DNA from: Chthoniobacteraceae bacterium
GTDB taxonomy: Bacteria > Verrucomicrobiota > Verrucomicrobiia > Chthoniobacterales > Chthoniobacteraceae
NCBI GenBank assembly: GCA_947449735.1
Contig: CANFTB010000013.1
Coordinates: 1 to 64,000, forward strand
Direction: 5' to 3'
DNA length: 64,000 bases
Each line of letters opens with the position of its first letter. Within the stretch, counting starts at the first letter, position 1. A model generated the notes under the pieces. It was not told the DNA's origin and did not search any database. It saw only the letters and a program-made list of their open reading frames with translations. Shown here in pieces: positions 15,752 through 26,660 of this stretch. The translations under genes and the position numbers were made by a program.

Positions 15752-17362
15752 ATGTTGAAAAAATCTACTGTCCAGCTGATGGCCCTAGGGCTCGTCGGCT
15801 CCTTCGCAGCCACAGCTGCAGCCCAGGATTCCGGCGCTCTCATTGATGCCCTTGTGCGCAAGGGTGTTTTGAAAGATCAGGAAGCAGAGCAGATTCGCTC
15901 CCAGCTCTCCCGCGATTTCGCCGCCAACACGCCCGCCGGCAAACTCAACCTCAGCTCTTCCGTTAAGGAACTCAAACTGAGCGGGGATGTGCGTGTTCGT
16001 GGTCAGTACGACACTCAGGACAGCCAGACTTCCACAACACCTGTGAATGGCGACCAGCGTACGCGCTACCGTGTGCGTCTCCGTATCAATGCTGACTACA
16101 AAGTCAATGATGACTTCTTTGCGGGGTTTGGTCTGCAAACTGAGCAGAAGAACGACTCTGGCAATCAGACCATGGCTGGCGGCTTTGGCAGCAACGGGGC
16201 ACAGACGGTTAAGAATGGCTCACTGAATCTGCCTAATGGCACCTCCTCTGCAGGTGACTATCATCAGAATTACCCGATCTACATCAGCAAGGCCTTCTTG
16301 GGCTGGAATCCGATTCCGGGAGTTACGGTGATTGGCGGTAAGCAGGTTAATCCGTTTTACACCACCGATCTGGTTTGGGACGCGGATATCAATCCGACGG
16401 GATTCACTGAGCGGGTTGATCTCCATAAGTTTCTCGAGCTTGGGCCTCTTGAGCTTTCTTTGGTTGGTGGCCAGTTCGTCCTTTCCGACAACAATGAAAA
16501 TAACGCTACCGGCAAAACCAATCGGGATGCCTTCGCCTACCAGACCCAGTTAATCGCGGCGATGAACGTCGCGGAGGGTGTGAAAGTCACCGTTGCTCCT
16601 GGATTCTACTGCACGAACGCAGCGAATGTCGCCGGAGATGCTGGCGGTGAACTCAATTCCCAAGCGTGGGCGTTCACTGGAGCAAATCAGACGAACGGTT
16701 TGAAGGTTTTGCTCGCCCCGGGGGACGTGTCCTTCAAGGTGGCAGGCCTTCCTGTTAAGTTGAACTGGGATGTTGCCTACAACCGGGACGGCACTGATCG
16801 TTCGCACCTGTATGCCGACACCACGACATACACCTACAACACGATCAAAGCGACGGCCACATCTACGGCGGTTCCTGCTGCTGGGGGGACTCCTACGATC
16901 ACTGCAACGACCGCGACTTCCACCCAGACCTCGACGTCTTCGAAGGGAATCGGTGATGTTCTGAACGGGGAAATCGTCACAGGCTTGAAGTCTGCCGCGA
17001 CCACTGCCAACACTACGTTCAAAACGAGCAGTGCTGACAACTGGGCTTACTTGCTCGGATTCCAGGTCGGAGAAAACAAGAAGAAGGGTGACTGGTCGAT
17101 GCTTGCAAATTACCGCCAGGTCGGCCTGTCTGCTGTGGATCCCAACATCAATGATTCTGATTGGGCTCTGAGCAACACAAACATGGCAGGCTATAAGGCT
17201 GCTTTCGTCTATAACCTGGGCGATGCAACCACAATCGGCCTGACCTATTACGCCGCTGACAACCTGCGTAAAAACCTCGGTGCTTGGGCAAATACGTATG
17301 GCCCGGGTTCCACCAAGAGCTCAGTCAACGTGATCCAGTTGGATGCGGTTGTGAAGTTCTAA
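15752..17362 (+). CDS. Outer-membrane porin of the phosphate regulon
   Basis: 536 residues. A signal peptide of about 24 residues (cleavage after TAAAQ) is followed by a short helical segment (residues 27-55, ALIDALVRKGVLKDQEAEQI) and a long stretch of alternating beta-strands, ending in VVKF with the C-terminal Phe required for outer-membrane insertion. This is the layout of the putative porin family of Verrucomicrobia. A Ser/Thr-rich repeat (about 370-395, TATSTAVPAAGG and TATTATSTQTST) is probably an external loop. The upstream Pho box and downstream pstS indicate a phosphate or phosphate-ester channel, analogous to OprP/PhoE in role. Selectivity is inferred from context alone. Confidence 0.85.
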   Translation: MLKKSTVQLMALGLVGSFAATAAAQDSGALIDALVRKGVLKDQEAEQIRSQLSRDFAANTPAGKLNLSSSVKELKLSGDVRVRGQYDTQDSQTSTTPVNGDQRTRYRVRLRINADYKVNDDFFAGFGLQTEQKNDSGNQTMAGGFGSNGAQTVKNGSLNLPNGTSSAGDYHQNYPIYISKAFLGWNPIPGVTVIGGKQVNPFYTTDLVWDADINPTGFTERVDLHKFLELGPLELSLVGGQFVLSDNNENNATGKTNRDAFAYQTQLIAAMNVAEGVKVTVAPGFYCTNAANVAGDAGGELNSQAWAFTGANQTNGLKVLLAPGDVSFKVAGLPVKLNWDVAYNRDGTDRSHLYADTTTYTYNTIKATATSTAVPAAGGTPTITATTATSTQTSTSSKGIGDVLNGEIVTGLKSAATTANTTFKTSSADNWAYLLGFQVGENKKKGDWSMLANYRQVGLSAVDPNINDSDWALSNTNMAGYKAAFVYNLGDATTIGLTYYAADNLRKNLGAWANTYGPGSTKSSVNVIQLDAVVKF

Positions 17363-17386
17363 GTCTGTTTCGGTGTGCTAACCCCT

Positions 17387-17412
17387 GGCGGGACCGCGGG
17401 TGCGGTCCCGCC
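17387..17412 (+). terminator. Strong hairpin between porin and pstS
   Basis: GGCGGGACCGC (17387-17397) and GCGGTCCCGCC (17402-17412) form a perfect 11-bp stem with a 4-base loop, 25 bases after the porin stop. The following sequence (TGTGGGTTTCT) is only weakly T-rich, so it may reduce rather than stop transcription into pstS, or stabilise the porin message. Confidence 0.65.
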
Positions 17413-17471
17413 TGTGGGTTTCTCTCACGGCTTCCCCTCGGAGCTCTGTGTGGTTAATCTAAATACCTTCT

Positions 17472-18287
17472 ATGATTCGCTCTATCTCTACTGCTTCCCT
17501 CGCTCTCTTTTTAGGCGTAGCCGCGGCTTCTGCCGAAAAAATCGTCATCAAGGGTTCCGACACCCTCGGTGCAAAGTTGGTTCCCCAGCTGGCGGAGGCC
17601 TACAAAGCCGCCCATCCCGAAACCCAGTTCTCCATCGCCGCTGAAGGCTCCACCACCGGACTGACTGCGATCATTGACGGCAACGCCGACATCGGCATGT
17701 CCAGCCGCCGCGCCAAGCCCACGGAGACATCCGCTGCGGGTGCAAAGAATGTCACATTGACGCCGACCATCGTTGCGTACGACGCCATGGCTGTCGTGGT
17801 CAACGAGAAGAGCCCGCTCAAGGGTCTGACCAAGGCGCAGGTCGAAAAAGTATTCACTGGTGAAGTGAGCGACTGGAGCGCAGTCGGCGGAGCTCCCGGC
17901 AAGATCTCGATCTACACCCGCAACACTTCCTCCGGCACGTACTCGGACTGGAAGGAACTTGCGATGAGCAAGAAGGACTACGCTGGCGGCGCCCAGAAGC
18001 TGGCAGGCAACGAGGCAATCGTCGCTGAAGTGGCCAAGAACGCCAACGGCGTTGGTTATGTGGGCCTTGCCTACGCCAAGTCACCCGGCATCAAGGTGCT
18101 GGCGATTGACGGCCAGCTGCCCGCTGCAGCCTCCGTCCGCGCCAAGACCTATCCTTACAGCCGTCCTACGTTCTACTACACCAACGGTGAACCTTCCGGC
18201 AAAGGCAAGGCCTTTGTGGACTTCACCCTGAGCGCACAGGGCCAGGCGATTGTGGATCAGGTGGGAATGGTTTCCATCGGCAAGTAA
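17472..18287 (+). CDS. pstS: Phosphate-binding periplasmic protein PstS
   Basis: 271 residues with a signal peptide of about 21 residues (cleavage near AAASA-EKI). Phosphate-binding segments of the family are visible: KGSDTLG near residue 27, AEGSTTGL near 58-65, ADIGMSSR near 74, and RNTSSGTY near 150. It delivers phosphate to the PstCAB transporter. It follows the porin and its hairpin, and a second terminator separates it from pstC, a layout that favours high expression of the binding protein relative to the membrane subunits. Confidence 0.95.
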   Translation: MIRSISTASLALFLGVAAASAEKIVIKGSDTLGAKLVPQLAEAYKAAHPETQFSIAAEGSTTGLTAIIDGNADIGMSSRRAKPTETSAAGAKNVTLTPTIVAYDAMAVVVNEKSPLKGLTKAQVEKVFTGEVSDWSAVGGAPGKISIYTRNTSSGTYSDWKELAMSKKDYAGGAQKLAGNEAIVAEVAKNANGVGYVGLAYAKSPGIKVLAIDGQLPAAASVRAKTYPYSRPTFYYTNGEPSGKGKAFVDFTLSAQGQAIVDQVGMVSIGK

Positions 18288-18300
18288 CCTGATTGTCTTT

Positions 18301-18340
18301 AAACGGAGTCCGCGCTGTCACACAGTTGCGGGCTCCGTTT
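18301..18340 (+). terminator. Intrinsic terminator between pstS and pstC
   Basis: AAACGGAGTCCGC (18301-18313) pairs with GCGGGCTCCGTTT (18328-18340), 13 bp with one T-G wobble, and CTGT/ACAG inside the loop can extend the stem. Further T-rich sequence (CTGTTTCTT) follows. Read-through would supply pstCAB at a lower level than pstS. Confidence 0.8.
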
Positions 18341-18471
18341 CTGTTTCTTGGGAATCACTTGAGGCGGGCATCCGACCCCAAGGCCCAGTGCCGAGACTCG
18401 ATCTACGCCTGTTTTCTGGCGATTTAAGATGGCTTCCCTCTGAAGGTGTTCTTCGGTCAGACTTGAAATTT

Positions 18472-20073
18472 ATGGAAACGCACGATACCGCCGCAGCTCT
18501 GAGTGCTGCCTTGAAAGGACGTTCCAGGACGCGTGTTCTGGGACTCACTTTCGACGACGTTGTGCGGTACTTTTTTGGCGGCAACGCCGCCGTGGCGGTC
18601 GTGGTGCTCCTTCTGATTCTTGTCTTTTTGTTGAAGGAGGGCGCGGGCTTCTTCGAGATGAACGCCTCCAATCTCAACGTCTACCGCCGGGCCGGCCTTG
18701 AGTATGTCGACTTGATGCGGCGTCCCTTGGACCAGTTTGCAATTCTGACCCGGGGGATAAATGACGCCCGGTTGGCGCGTTTCAAAGCGTTGCTGGCGTC
18801 GGGAAAGGATGTGGAGGCCGCCAACGAGGCGTTGAAGGACTTTGACGCATTCGCTGATGAATTCGGCGCGGCTGCAGGGGATGCCAGGGGCATTGTGTCT
18901 GATTTGACCGAGGTCGTCTCAGCGGTGAAGGTGCGGGCTCAGGTGAGTGCCGACAAGGAGTTGGAAAGGGAGATGCTGTTGCACGCCGGACGGAAGGACG
19001 AGGCTGCCGCGGTGAAGGTCGACGTGGTCGATTTTGCGAGGGAGATCAAGGTGCTTGTGGAGGCGTCCACGGGTTGGAAGGCGGCGGCCGGTGCGTTCGA
19101 GTCTGCGATCCGCAAGAGCACGGCCAAGGCGCATGGGGCGGCCTGGGCGAAGGGGGACTTCCTTCTTTCGTCTACGCTGGACAAGTCGGATATTTTTCTG
19201 AAGGGCCTTCCGGAGGTGGAAAAGCAGATGGCGGCTTGGCGTTTTGACGAGCCTGTGCCGTTGCATCGTTCGTTCACGGCGTTCCTGTTCGGCCGCGAGT
19301 GGCTGACTGCCAGTTTTTGGCAGGATTGGTACGGCTTGTTGCCGCTTCTGAGCGGTTCGCTTCTGGTCTCTGTGATTGCGATGCTGTTTGCGGTGCCTTT
19401 GGCCATTTCCGCGGCGATTTATGTCTCTGAAGTGGCAACGCCGAAGGAGAAAGCGGTGATCAAGCCATACATTGAGTTTATTTCGGCGATTCCCTCTGTG
19501 GTGCTGGGCTTCTTTGGCGTGGCGGTTTTGGGTACTGCGCTGCGGAGCCTGTCGGAGGTGAGCTGGCTGCAGTGGGTGCCCGGATTTCCGATGTCGGAAC
19601 GTCTGAATGCACTTACGGCCGGGCTTCTATTGGCTCTGGCAGCCATCCCGACGATCTTTTCCTTGGCGGAAGACGCCCTAACCAACGTGCCGAAACATTT
19701 CAAGGAGGCGAGTTTCGCCCTCGGTGCCACCCGCTTTCAGACGCTTGTGCGTGTGCTCGTGCCTGCCGCCCTCTCGGGGATTATTTCTGCGGTGCTGCTT
19801 GGATTCGGCCGGGTGATTGGTGAGACGATGGTGGTGCTCTTGTGTGCTGGCAACAGGATCGCGATTCCGGATTTCACCCAGGGATTGGGTGCGTTTTTCC
19901 AGCCTGTGCACACAATGACCGGGATCATTGCTCAGGAGATGGGTGAGGTGGCCCAGGGAAGTATCCACTATCGGGCGCTGTTCATGGTGGGGATTTTTCT
20001 CTTTTTGATTTCGCTGGTGATCAACTACATCGCCCAGAAAGTAGTGAGACGGTACAGGATTTCCATCGGGTGA
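18472..20073 (+). CDS. pstC: Phosphate ABC transporter permease PstC with a large insertion
   Basis: 533 residues, against about 310-320 for typical PstC. Transmembrane segment 1 is at about 36-54. An Ala/Lys/Glu/Asp-rich, mainly helical segment of about 225 residues (about 60-285) then precedes the usual five-helix permease core beginning near 288. The EAA-type cytoplasmic loop is seen near [20 protein letters not shown], and [12 protein letters not shown] in the following helix is typical. ATG at 18472 is chosen because it gives a normal N-terminus; the open frame extends further upstream into the pstS end without conservation. The insert should lie outside the cytoplasmic membrane, next to PstS, and its role is unknown. 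Confidence 0.9.
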   Translation: METHDTAAALSAALKGRSRTRVLGLTFDDVVRYFFGGNAAVAVVVLLLILVFLLKEGAGFFEMNASNLNVYRRAGLEYVDLMRRPLDQFAILTRGINDARLARFKALLASGKDVEAANEALKDFDAFADEFGAAAGDARGIVSDLTEVVSAVKVRAQVSADKELEREMLLHAGRKDEAAAVKVDVVDFAREIKVLVEASTGWKAAAGAFESAIRKSTAKAHGAAWAKGDFLLSSTLDKSDIFLKGLPEVEKQMAAWRFDEPVPLHRSFTAFLFGREWLTASFWQDWYGLLPLLSGSLLVSVIAMLFAVPLAISAAIYVSEVATPKEKAVIKPYIEFISAIPSVVLGFFGVAVLGTALRSLSEVSWLQWVPGFPMSERLNALTAGLLLALAAIPTIFSLAEDALTNVPKHFKEASFALGATRFQTLVRVLVPAALSGIISAVLLGFGRVIGETMVVLLCAGNRIAIPDFTQGLGAFFQPVHTMTGIIAQEMGEVAQGSIHYRALFMVGIFLFLISLVINYIAQKVVRRYRISIG

Positions 20074-20077
20074 ACTC

Positions 20078-21187
20078 ATGAACATGCAAACCCATCCGTT
20101 CACCAAACCTCAGACTTCGGCAGTGCGCGCCGAGAGGGTGGCATTCGCGTTTTTTCGCGGCGCGACCTATGTAGTGCTTCTGGCTGCGACCATTATTTTT
20201 GGGGTGATTTTCATCAAGGGGGCTGACACGGTTTTCACGCGTCATTTTCCGTTTGTGAACGTGGCGTTTCTGACGGAGGCACCCGAGACGCTCCACGTGT
20301 TTGAGCACGACGGTCAAAAGCACGAGTTGGGGGACCGCGCCTTTCGGGCGTACATGGAGGAGAAGAAGAACCCGACGGTTTCCGAAGAGAATTACGTCTA
20401 TAGTGCCGGCGGCATTTTTCCGTGCATTATCGGAACCTTTTTCCTGGTGGTGGGTTCGATGGCGATCGCCTTGTTTGTGGGAATCAGTGCCGCGGTTTTT
20501 TTGAACGAATACAGCAAGGGAGGAAGGGTGGTCGAATTTCTGAGATTGGCGATTTTGAACCTAGCCGGGGTTCCCTCCATCGTTTTCGGGCTGTTTGGCT
20601 TCGGCTTGTTTGTATTGTTCGCGCCCGTTCTGGGGCCGACGCCCGACCCATCCCACCTTTATCTGCCCCTGGGATTCGCCTATTTGAACTTCTCGGGCTG
20701 GGGTGTGTCCCTGCTATCCGGATGGTTTACCCTCGCATTCATGGTGCTCCCCGTGGTGATCACCGCTAGCGAGGAATCCTTGAAGGCTGTGCCGAAGGGC
20801 TTCCGCGAGGGCTCTCTCGCGCTGGGAGCAACCCGCTGGGAGGCGATCCGCACGAACGTGCTTCCCTACGCCATGCCTGGAATTTTGACATCATCGATTC
20901 TCGGGATTGCACGCGTCGCCGGTGAGACGGCGCCTATCATGTTCACCGCGGCCTATGTCGTGAGCGACCGGCTTCCCTGGCAGGTGGACAGGTTTGTTGA
21001 CGTGTTTTTTCAGGGGGTAATGGCGCTTCCTTACCACATCTATGTGGTGTCTTCCAAGATTCCCCAAAACGCCTACACCGAGAGGGTCCAATTTGGAACG
21101 GCGTTTGTTTTTCTGGCGCTGGTCCTCTGCATCGCCTTGTCTTCTGTCATCCTCCGGGGGCGCCTGCGGGCCCGCTACAAGTGGTAA
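20078..21187 (+). CDS. pstA: Phosphate ABC transporter permease PstA
   Basis: 369 residues, partner permease of PstC. Transmembrane segment 1 (about 25-47) is followed by a modest insert (about 50-110) and the permease core from [14 protein letters not shown]. The EAA loop is [21 protein letters not shown] and [12 protein letters not shown] lies in the next helix, as in the family. It starts 4 bases after pstC and ends directly against the pstB start codon, so pstC-pstA-pstB form a tight operon. Confidence 0.94.
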   Translation: MNMQTHPFTKPQTSAVRAERVAFAFFRGATYVVLLAATIIFGVIFIKGADTVFTRHFPFVNVAFLTEAPETLHVFEHDGQKHELGDRAFRAYMEEKKNPTVSEENYVYSAGGIFPCIIGTFFLVVGSMAIALFVGISAAVFLNEYSKGGRVVEFLRLAILNLAGVPSIVFGLFGFGLFVLFAPVLGPTPDPSHLYLPLGFAYLNFSGWGVSLLSGWFTLAFMVLPVVITASEESLKAVPKGFREGSLALGATRWEAIRTNVLPYAMPGILTSSILGIARVAGETAPIMFTAAYVVSDRLPWQVDRFVDVFFQGVMALPYHIYVVSSKIPQNAYTERVQFGTAFVFLALVLCIALSSVILRGRLRARYKW

Positions 21188-22036
21188 ATGAACACGTTGC
21201 AGCAATCCAATTTGAGCAGTCACCCGAACACACCTCTTTCCATGGGAACCACCGCACCTGAAGTTTCATCGAAACCATCCCAAGCCATGATCGAGGTGGA
21301 CGGGGTTGACTTTTATTACGGCAACACCAAGGCACTGCACGGAGTCACGCTTCAGGTTCCGGCGCGTCAAGTCACCGCGTTCATCGGTCCATCGGGGTGC
21401 GGAAAGTCGACGCTGCTGCGCTGCTTTAACCGGATGAACGACCTGATTGACGGGGCGCATATCGGAAGCGGTCAGATTCGGATTCACGGTACGGACATCT
21501 ACGAACCGTCGGTGGATGTAATTTCCCTGCGGCGACAGGTGGGGATGGTGTTTCAGAAGTCGAATCCTTTTCCGAAAAGCATCTACCAGAACATTTCGTA
21601 CGGACTCGAGCTGCAGGGAGTGAGGCAGAAGCAGCGCCTGGACGCTGTGGTGGAGAAAAGCCTCAGGGGCGCGGCATTGTGGGACGAAGTGAAGGACCGT
21701 TTGCACACCAGCGCGCTGGGTCTTTCCGGAGGGCAGCAGCAGCGTCTTTGCATCGCGAGGGCGATCGCTGTGGAGCCTTCGATCATCCTGATGGACGAGC
21801 CCTGCTCGGCTCTGGATCCCATTGCCACCAGCAAGGTTGAGGAGTTGATTCAGGAATTGAAGAAGGACTTCACGATTGTTATCGTGACCCACAGCATGCA
21901 GCAGGCGGGGCGCTGCTCCGACCAGACGGCGTTTTTCTATCTCGGACGTTTGATCGAGATGGATGCGACGCAAAAGATTTTTACGAAGCCGGCCCAACAG
22001 CAGACGGAAGACTACATCACCGGTCGCTTTGGATAA
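21188..22036 (+). CDS. pstB: Phosphate ABC transporter ATP-binding protein PstB
   Basis: 282 residues, slightly longer than the usual 250-260 because of about 30 extra N-terminal residues. Walker A is GPSGCGKST, the signature is [14 protein letters not shown], Walker B is [13 protein letters not shown] and the switch His is VTHSMQQA. The start codon abuts the pstA stop. An internal ATG at 21242 (GTTAPEV) or 21287 (IEVDG) could also serve. It powers uptake through PstCA. Confidence 0.95.
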   Translation: MNTLQQSNLSSHPNTPLSMGTTAPEVSSKPSQAMIEVDGVDFYYGNTKALHGVTLQVPARQVTAFIGPSGCGKSTLLRCFNRMNDLIDGAHIGSGQIRIHGTDIYEPSVDVISLRRQVGMVFQKSNPFPKSIYQNISYGLELQGVRQKQRLDAVVEKSLRGAALWDEVKDRLHTSALGLSGGQQQRLCIARAIAVEPSIILMDEPCSALDPIATSKVEELIQELKKDFTIVIVTHSMQQAGRCSDQTAFFYLGRLIEMDATQKIFTKPAQQQTEDYITGRFG

Positions 22037-22099
22037 GCATCTGGTGGATACCATTGACCTTTTGTGAGTGAAAAAATTCTATTCTGCCTGTCCTGATTT

Positions 22100-22765
22100 A
22101 TGAGCGTTTACTGGGAACACAATCTGTCGGAAATCCGCGAACAGCTCCTGATGATGAGCGGACTTGTGGAGAGGAATCTGGGGCAGAGCGCCCGTGCCCT
22201 GATGGAGCGCGACGGCAATCTCGCCGACCTGGTTGAGGCGGAGGATGAGGAGGTTGACGAGCTCGAGAAGCGTATCGATGAGAGGGTGATTACCTACATT
22301 TCTACGCATGGGCCGATGGCTCGCGACTGCCGGTTTTTGATCACGGCTTCGAAAGTTGCGAGCGAGCTGGAGCGGATAGCCGATCAGGCCACAACGATTG
22401 CCCGCAGGGCGCGCGACTTAAACCGCGGCCCGGCATTGAAGTCGTTGTCCAATATTCCGGCGATGGCAGGCGAGGTGCAGTCGATGCTCCGCCAAAGTAT
22501 CAAGGCGTTCGTGGAACAGGATACGGATCTGGCCTTGGAGGTCATCGGACGGGACAAGCTGGTGGATTCCGAGTACAAGGAGGCCGCCAGGGACGTGGAG
22601 GCGTCCATTGTCGCTGACCCGAGCACCACGGCCCGCGAGCTTCATTTGCTGACGATCGCAAAGGCGCTGGAGCGTGCGGGCGACCACGTGAAGAACATCG
22701 CCGAAGAGGTTTTCTATCTATACAAAGGGCTCGATATCCGGCACGTGAAACTGAGTTCACTGTAG
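22100..22765 (+). CDS. phoU: Phosphate regulatory protein PhoU
   Basis: 221 residues made of two three-helix repeats, each with the metal-binding helix pattern ELERIADQATTIARR (about 92-107) and ALERAGDHVKNIAEE (about 190-205). PhoU links PstB activity to the sensor kinase and prevents phosphate overload. It closes the pst operon, 63 bases after pstB, with no obvious separate promoter. A hairpin follows its stop. Confidence 0.94.
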   Translation: MSVYWEHNLSEIREQLLMMSGLVERNLGQSARALMERDGNLADLVEAEDEEVDELEKRIDERVITYISTHGPMARDCRFLITASKVASELERIADQATTIARRARDLNRGPALKSLSNIPAMAGEVQSMLRQSIKAFVEQDTDLALEVIGRDKLVDSEYKEAARDVEASIVADPSTTARELHLLTIAKALERAGDHVKNIAEEVFYLYKGLDIRHVKLSSL

Positions 22766-22778
22766 TGGGTGAGGCGCG

Positions 22779-22803
22779 GGCTCGCCCGCAGGGCGGGCGG
22801 GCC
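22779..22803. terminator. Hairpin between convergent phoU and the sigma-54 regulator
   Basis: GGCTCGCCCGC (22779-22789) pairs with GCGGGCGGGCC (22793-22803), 11 bp with one wobble and a 3-base loop, in the 58-base convergent gap. It has no T-run but is placed to act in both directions. Confidence 0.55.
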
Positions 22804-22823
22804 TGAAAAGCCTCTCACGGTGA

Positions 22824-24266
22824 TCAGCCGGTGATGTTCAGCTCCTTGGAAATCCCGAAGATCTCCATGCGCTTGCGGAGCGTGGCCCTTGTGATGCCGA
22901 GAAGCTTTGCAGCGCGGACTTGGTTTCCGTTGGTCGCCCGCATGGAGTGCAGTGTGAATTCCCTCTCCAAGAAAGGGAGCAGCTGAAGGTTCGGGTCCGT
23001 TTCTGCTGCTTTCAGGAGCGCCTCGATCGCCATTTCCTTGGTGACGACGTTTGCAAGGCTCGGATTGGCTGAAACCTCGTCAGAGAGGGCCCCGCTCATT
23101 CCGATTGGAATGTCCTTCGGAAGGAGCACGTCCGAGGTGGCGAAAACGCAGGCGCGCTGGATGGTGTTTTCCAGTTCACGCACGTTTCCGGGCCAGTTGT
23201 GAGATTCCAGAACCTTGATCGCATCCTCGGAAATTTTGAGTCGGGGAAGCCGCTGGCGAGCCGCAACCTTCTGCAGGAAATACTCGGCGAGGAGCCTGAT
23301 GTCTTCGGCCCGCTGCCTGAGCGGGGGTAGCTGGATGCGCACGACGTTGAGCCGGTAAAAGAGATCCTCCCGGAACTTTTTCTCGGCGACTTCCTGCTCG
23401 AGATTCTTGTTTGTGGCGGCAATGATCCGGACGTCGCCCTTGAGTGTGGCGGAGCCTCCCACGCGGCTGAACTCACCGTCTTGAAGAACCCGCAAAATCT
23501 TGCTTTGCAGTGCAAGCGGCATGTCCCCGATTTCGTCGAGGAAAAGGGTGCCGCCGTTGCACTGTTCAAAGCGCCCGGCCCGCTGTCCGACGGCGCCGGT
23601 GAAGGCCCCTTTTTCATGCCCGAAAAGTTCGCTCTCGAGCAGCTGCTCGGGAATGGCTGCGCAGTTGATGGCGACGAAGCTCTTGCCGTTGCGTTGTGAG
23701 TAAGTGTGGACGGCGCGTGCGACAAGCTCCTTGCCGGAGCCTGTTTCGCCGGTGATCATCACCGGAGCGTCGGACATCGCCACGCGGCCCACGACTTTGA
23801 ACACCTGCGCCATCGCTTCGGATTTTCCAACGAGGGAGTCCTGATGTTCTTCGACTGTCAGCTGTGGTTTCGCCGAGGTCGCAGCCCGCATTTCGGCTTG
23901 GGCCTTGAGCGCAGCGTCGATCACCGCCTTGAGGGTGAAAGGAAGAGTCTCCTTGCGCACAAAGTCGAAGGCCCCAAGCCGCATGGATTCAATGACAGCC
24001 TGTGTTGTTCCAAATGCGCTCGTGAGGACGACGATGGCGTTGGGGGCGCGCTGGCGGATTCGACCCAAAAGCTCCATGCCGCCAAAGGGCGACAGGTGTG
24101 TTTCAGCCATCAGGATATCCGGTTTTTCTCGGAGGAAAATCCGGTAAGCCTCCTCGGAGTCGGAGGAGGTGATGACCTTGGTGGTTGCCGAGGAGAGTTG
24201 GGTCGATGTCCAGGCGAGAAAATCAGTGTCTGGATCTGCGATTAGGATGGTTTGAATGCGTGCCAT
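22824..24266 (-). CDS. Sigma-54-dependent response regulator (NtrC-like) with Glu at the phosphorylation site
   Basis: 480 residues in three domains. The receiver (1-120) keeps D11, T82 and K105, but the phosphate-acceptor position is E55 (ILMAETHLS) instead of Asp. The AAA+ sigma-54 domain (about 145-390) is complete: Walker A GETGSGKE (173-180), GAFTGA (220-225), Walker B LFLDE (241-245) and arginine finger region FREDLFYR. A Fis-type DNA-binding helix-turn-helix ends the protein (445-478, [21 protein letters not shown]). ATG 24266 gives the normal receiver start. The Glu may mimic phosphorylation and make it active without a kinase. It begins 2 bases after the uppS stop, and a frameshifted copy of its end is at 15057-15231. 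Target genes are unknown. Confidence 0.9.
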   Translation of the reverse strand: MARIQTILIADPDTDFLAWTSTQLSSATTKVITSSDSEEAYRIFLREKPDILMAETHLSPFGGMELLGRIRQRAPNAIVVLTSAFGTTQAVIESMRLGAFDFVRKETLPFTLKAVIDAALKAQAEMRAATSAKPQLTVEEHQDSLVGKSEAMAQVFKVVGRVAMSDAPVMITGETGSGKELVARAVHTYSQRNGKSFVAINCAAIPEQLLESELFGHEKGAFTGAVGQRAGRFEQCNGGTLFLDEIGDMPLALQSKILRVLQDGEFSRVGGSATLKGDVRIIAATNKNLEQEVAEKKFREDLFYRLNVVRIQLPPLRQRAEDIRLLAEYFLQKVAARQRLPRLKISEDAIKVLESHNWPGNVRELENTIQRACVFATSDVLLPKDIPIGMSGALSDEVSANPSLANVVTKEMAIEALLKAAETDPNLQLLPFLEREFTLHSMRATNGNQVRAAKLLGITRATLRKRMEIFGISKELNITG

Positions 24267-24268
24267 GG

Positions 24269-25021
24269 TTAGATTCCGCCAAATCGGCGTTTTCGCCGGT
24301 GGAAGTCGCGGACTGCTTCTACGAGGTCTTCCCGGCCGAAATCCGGCCAGCATTTGGGGGTCACATACAACTCGGTGTAACTGAGCTGCCACAGCAAAAA
24401 GTTAGACAAACGCATCTCGCCCGAGGTGCGGATCAAAAGATCGGGGTCCGGCCACTCGCTGGTGTAAAGATGGCGCTGGAGATGTTCCTGCGTAAAACTC
24501 TCCGGACTCAGCGTGCCGCTCGCGACCTCCTTGCAAACAGAGCGCACGGCGTCTTCAAGTTCAGCCCGGCCGCTGTAGTTGATCGCCAGAATGAGGTTCA
24601 TCCCCGTGTTAGCCGCAGTCTGTTCGATCGTCTGTTTCAGAGCTTCTCTTGCTGAGGCTGGAAGCTCTTGAAGTCGCCCGATGGCCTTGAGGCAGATATT
24701 ATTTGCCTGAAGTGTAGGCAGTTCCGATGCAAGGAAATGCTCGAGAAGGCCGAACAGCGCGCTCACCTCTTCAGCCGGCCGCTTCCAGTTTTCCGTGGAG
24801 AAGGCGTACACCGTGAGGCTGCCGACGCCGATTTCGCAGCAGGTTTCCGTGACCGTGCGCAGTGCCCTGGCTCCGTTTTCATGGCCGACGACCCTGGGCA
24901 GGCCGCGCTCAGCCGCCCATCGCCCGTTGCCATCCATGATAATGGCAATGTGCTTTGGCGGAGCCGGGGAGAGGCCGGAATTCACCGGCGGTTCCAGCAG
25001 TTGGGAGCTCTGTGCAATCAT
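24269..25021 (-). CDS. uppS: Undecaprenyl pyrophosphate synthase (cis-prenyltransferase)
   Basis: 250 residues, the usual length. It makes the C55 lipid carrier for cell-wall synthesis from FPP and IPP. Conserved parts are IAIIMDGNGRWA near residue 26-37 with catalytic Asp, GHENGARALR, VYAFSTENWKRP, and TSGEMRLSNFLLWQ near 202-215. ATG 25021 is chosen because it leaves a short non-conserved leader before the first motif. It sits between purA (49 bases upstream) and the sigma-54 regulator (2 bases downstream). Confidence 0.94.
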   Translation of the reverse strand: MIAQSSQLLEPPVNSGLSPAPPKHIAIIMDGNGRWAAERGLPRVVGHENGARALRTVTETCCEIGVGSLTVYAFSTENWKRPAEEVSALFGLLEHFLASELPTLQANNICLKAIGRLQELPASAREALKQTIEQTAANTGMNLILAINYSGRAELEDAVRSVCKEVASGTLSPESFTQEHLQRHLYTSEWPDPDLLIRTSGEMRLSNFLLWQLSYTELYVTPKCWPDFGREDLVEAVRDFHRRKRRFGGI

Positions 25022-25070
25022 GCGGCGTACCGCGATACTAGCAGGCTGTCCAACTTTTGCATTCCTCCAT

Positions 25071-26660
<1,590 letters not shown>

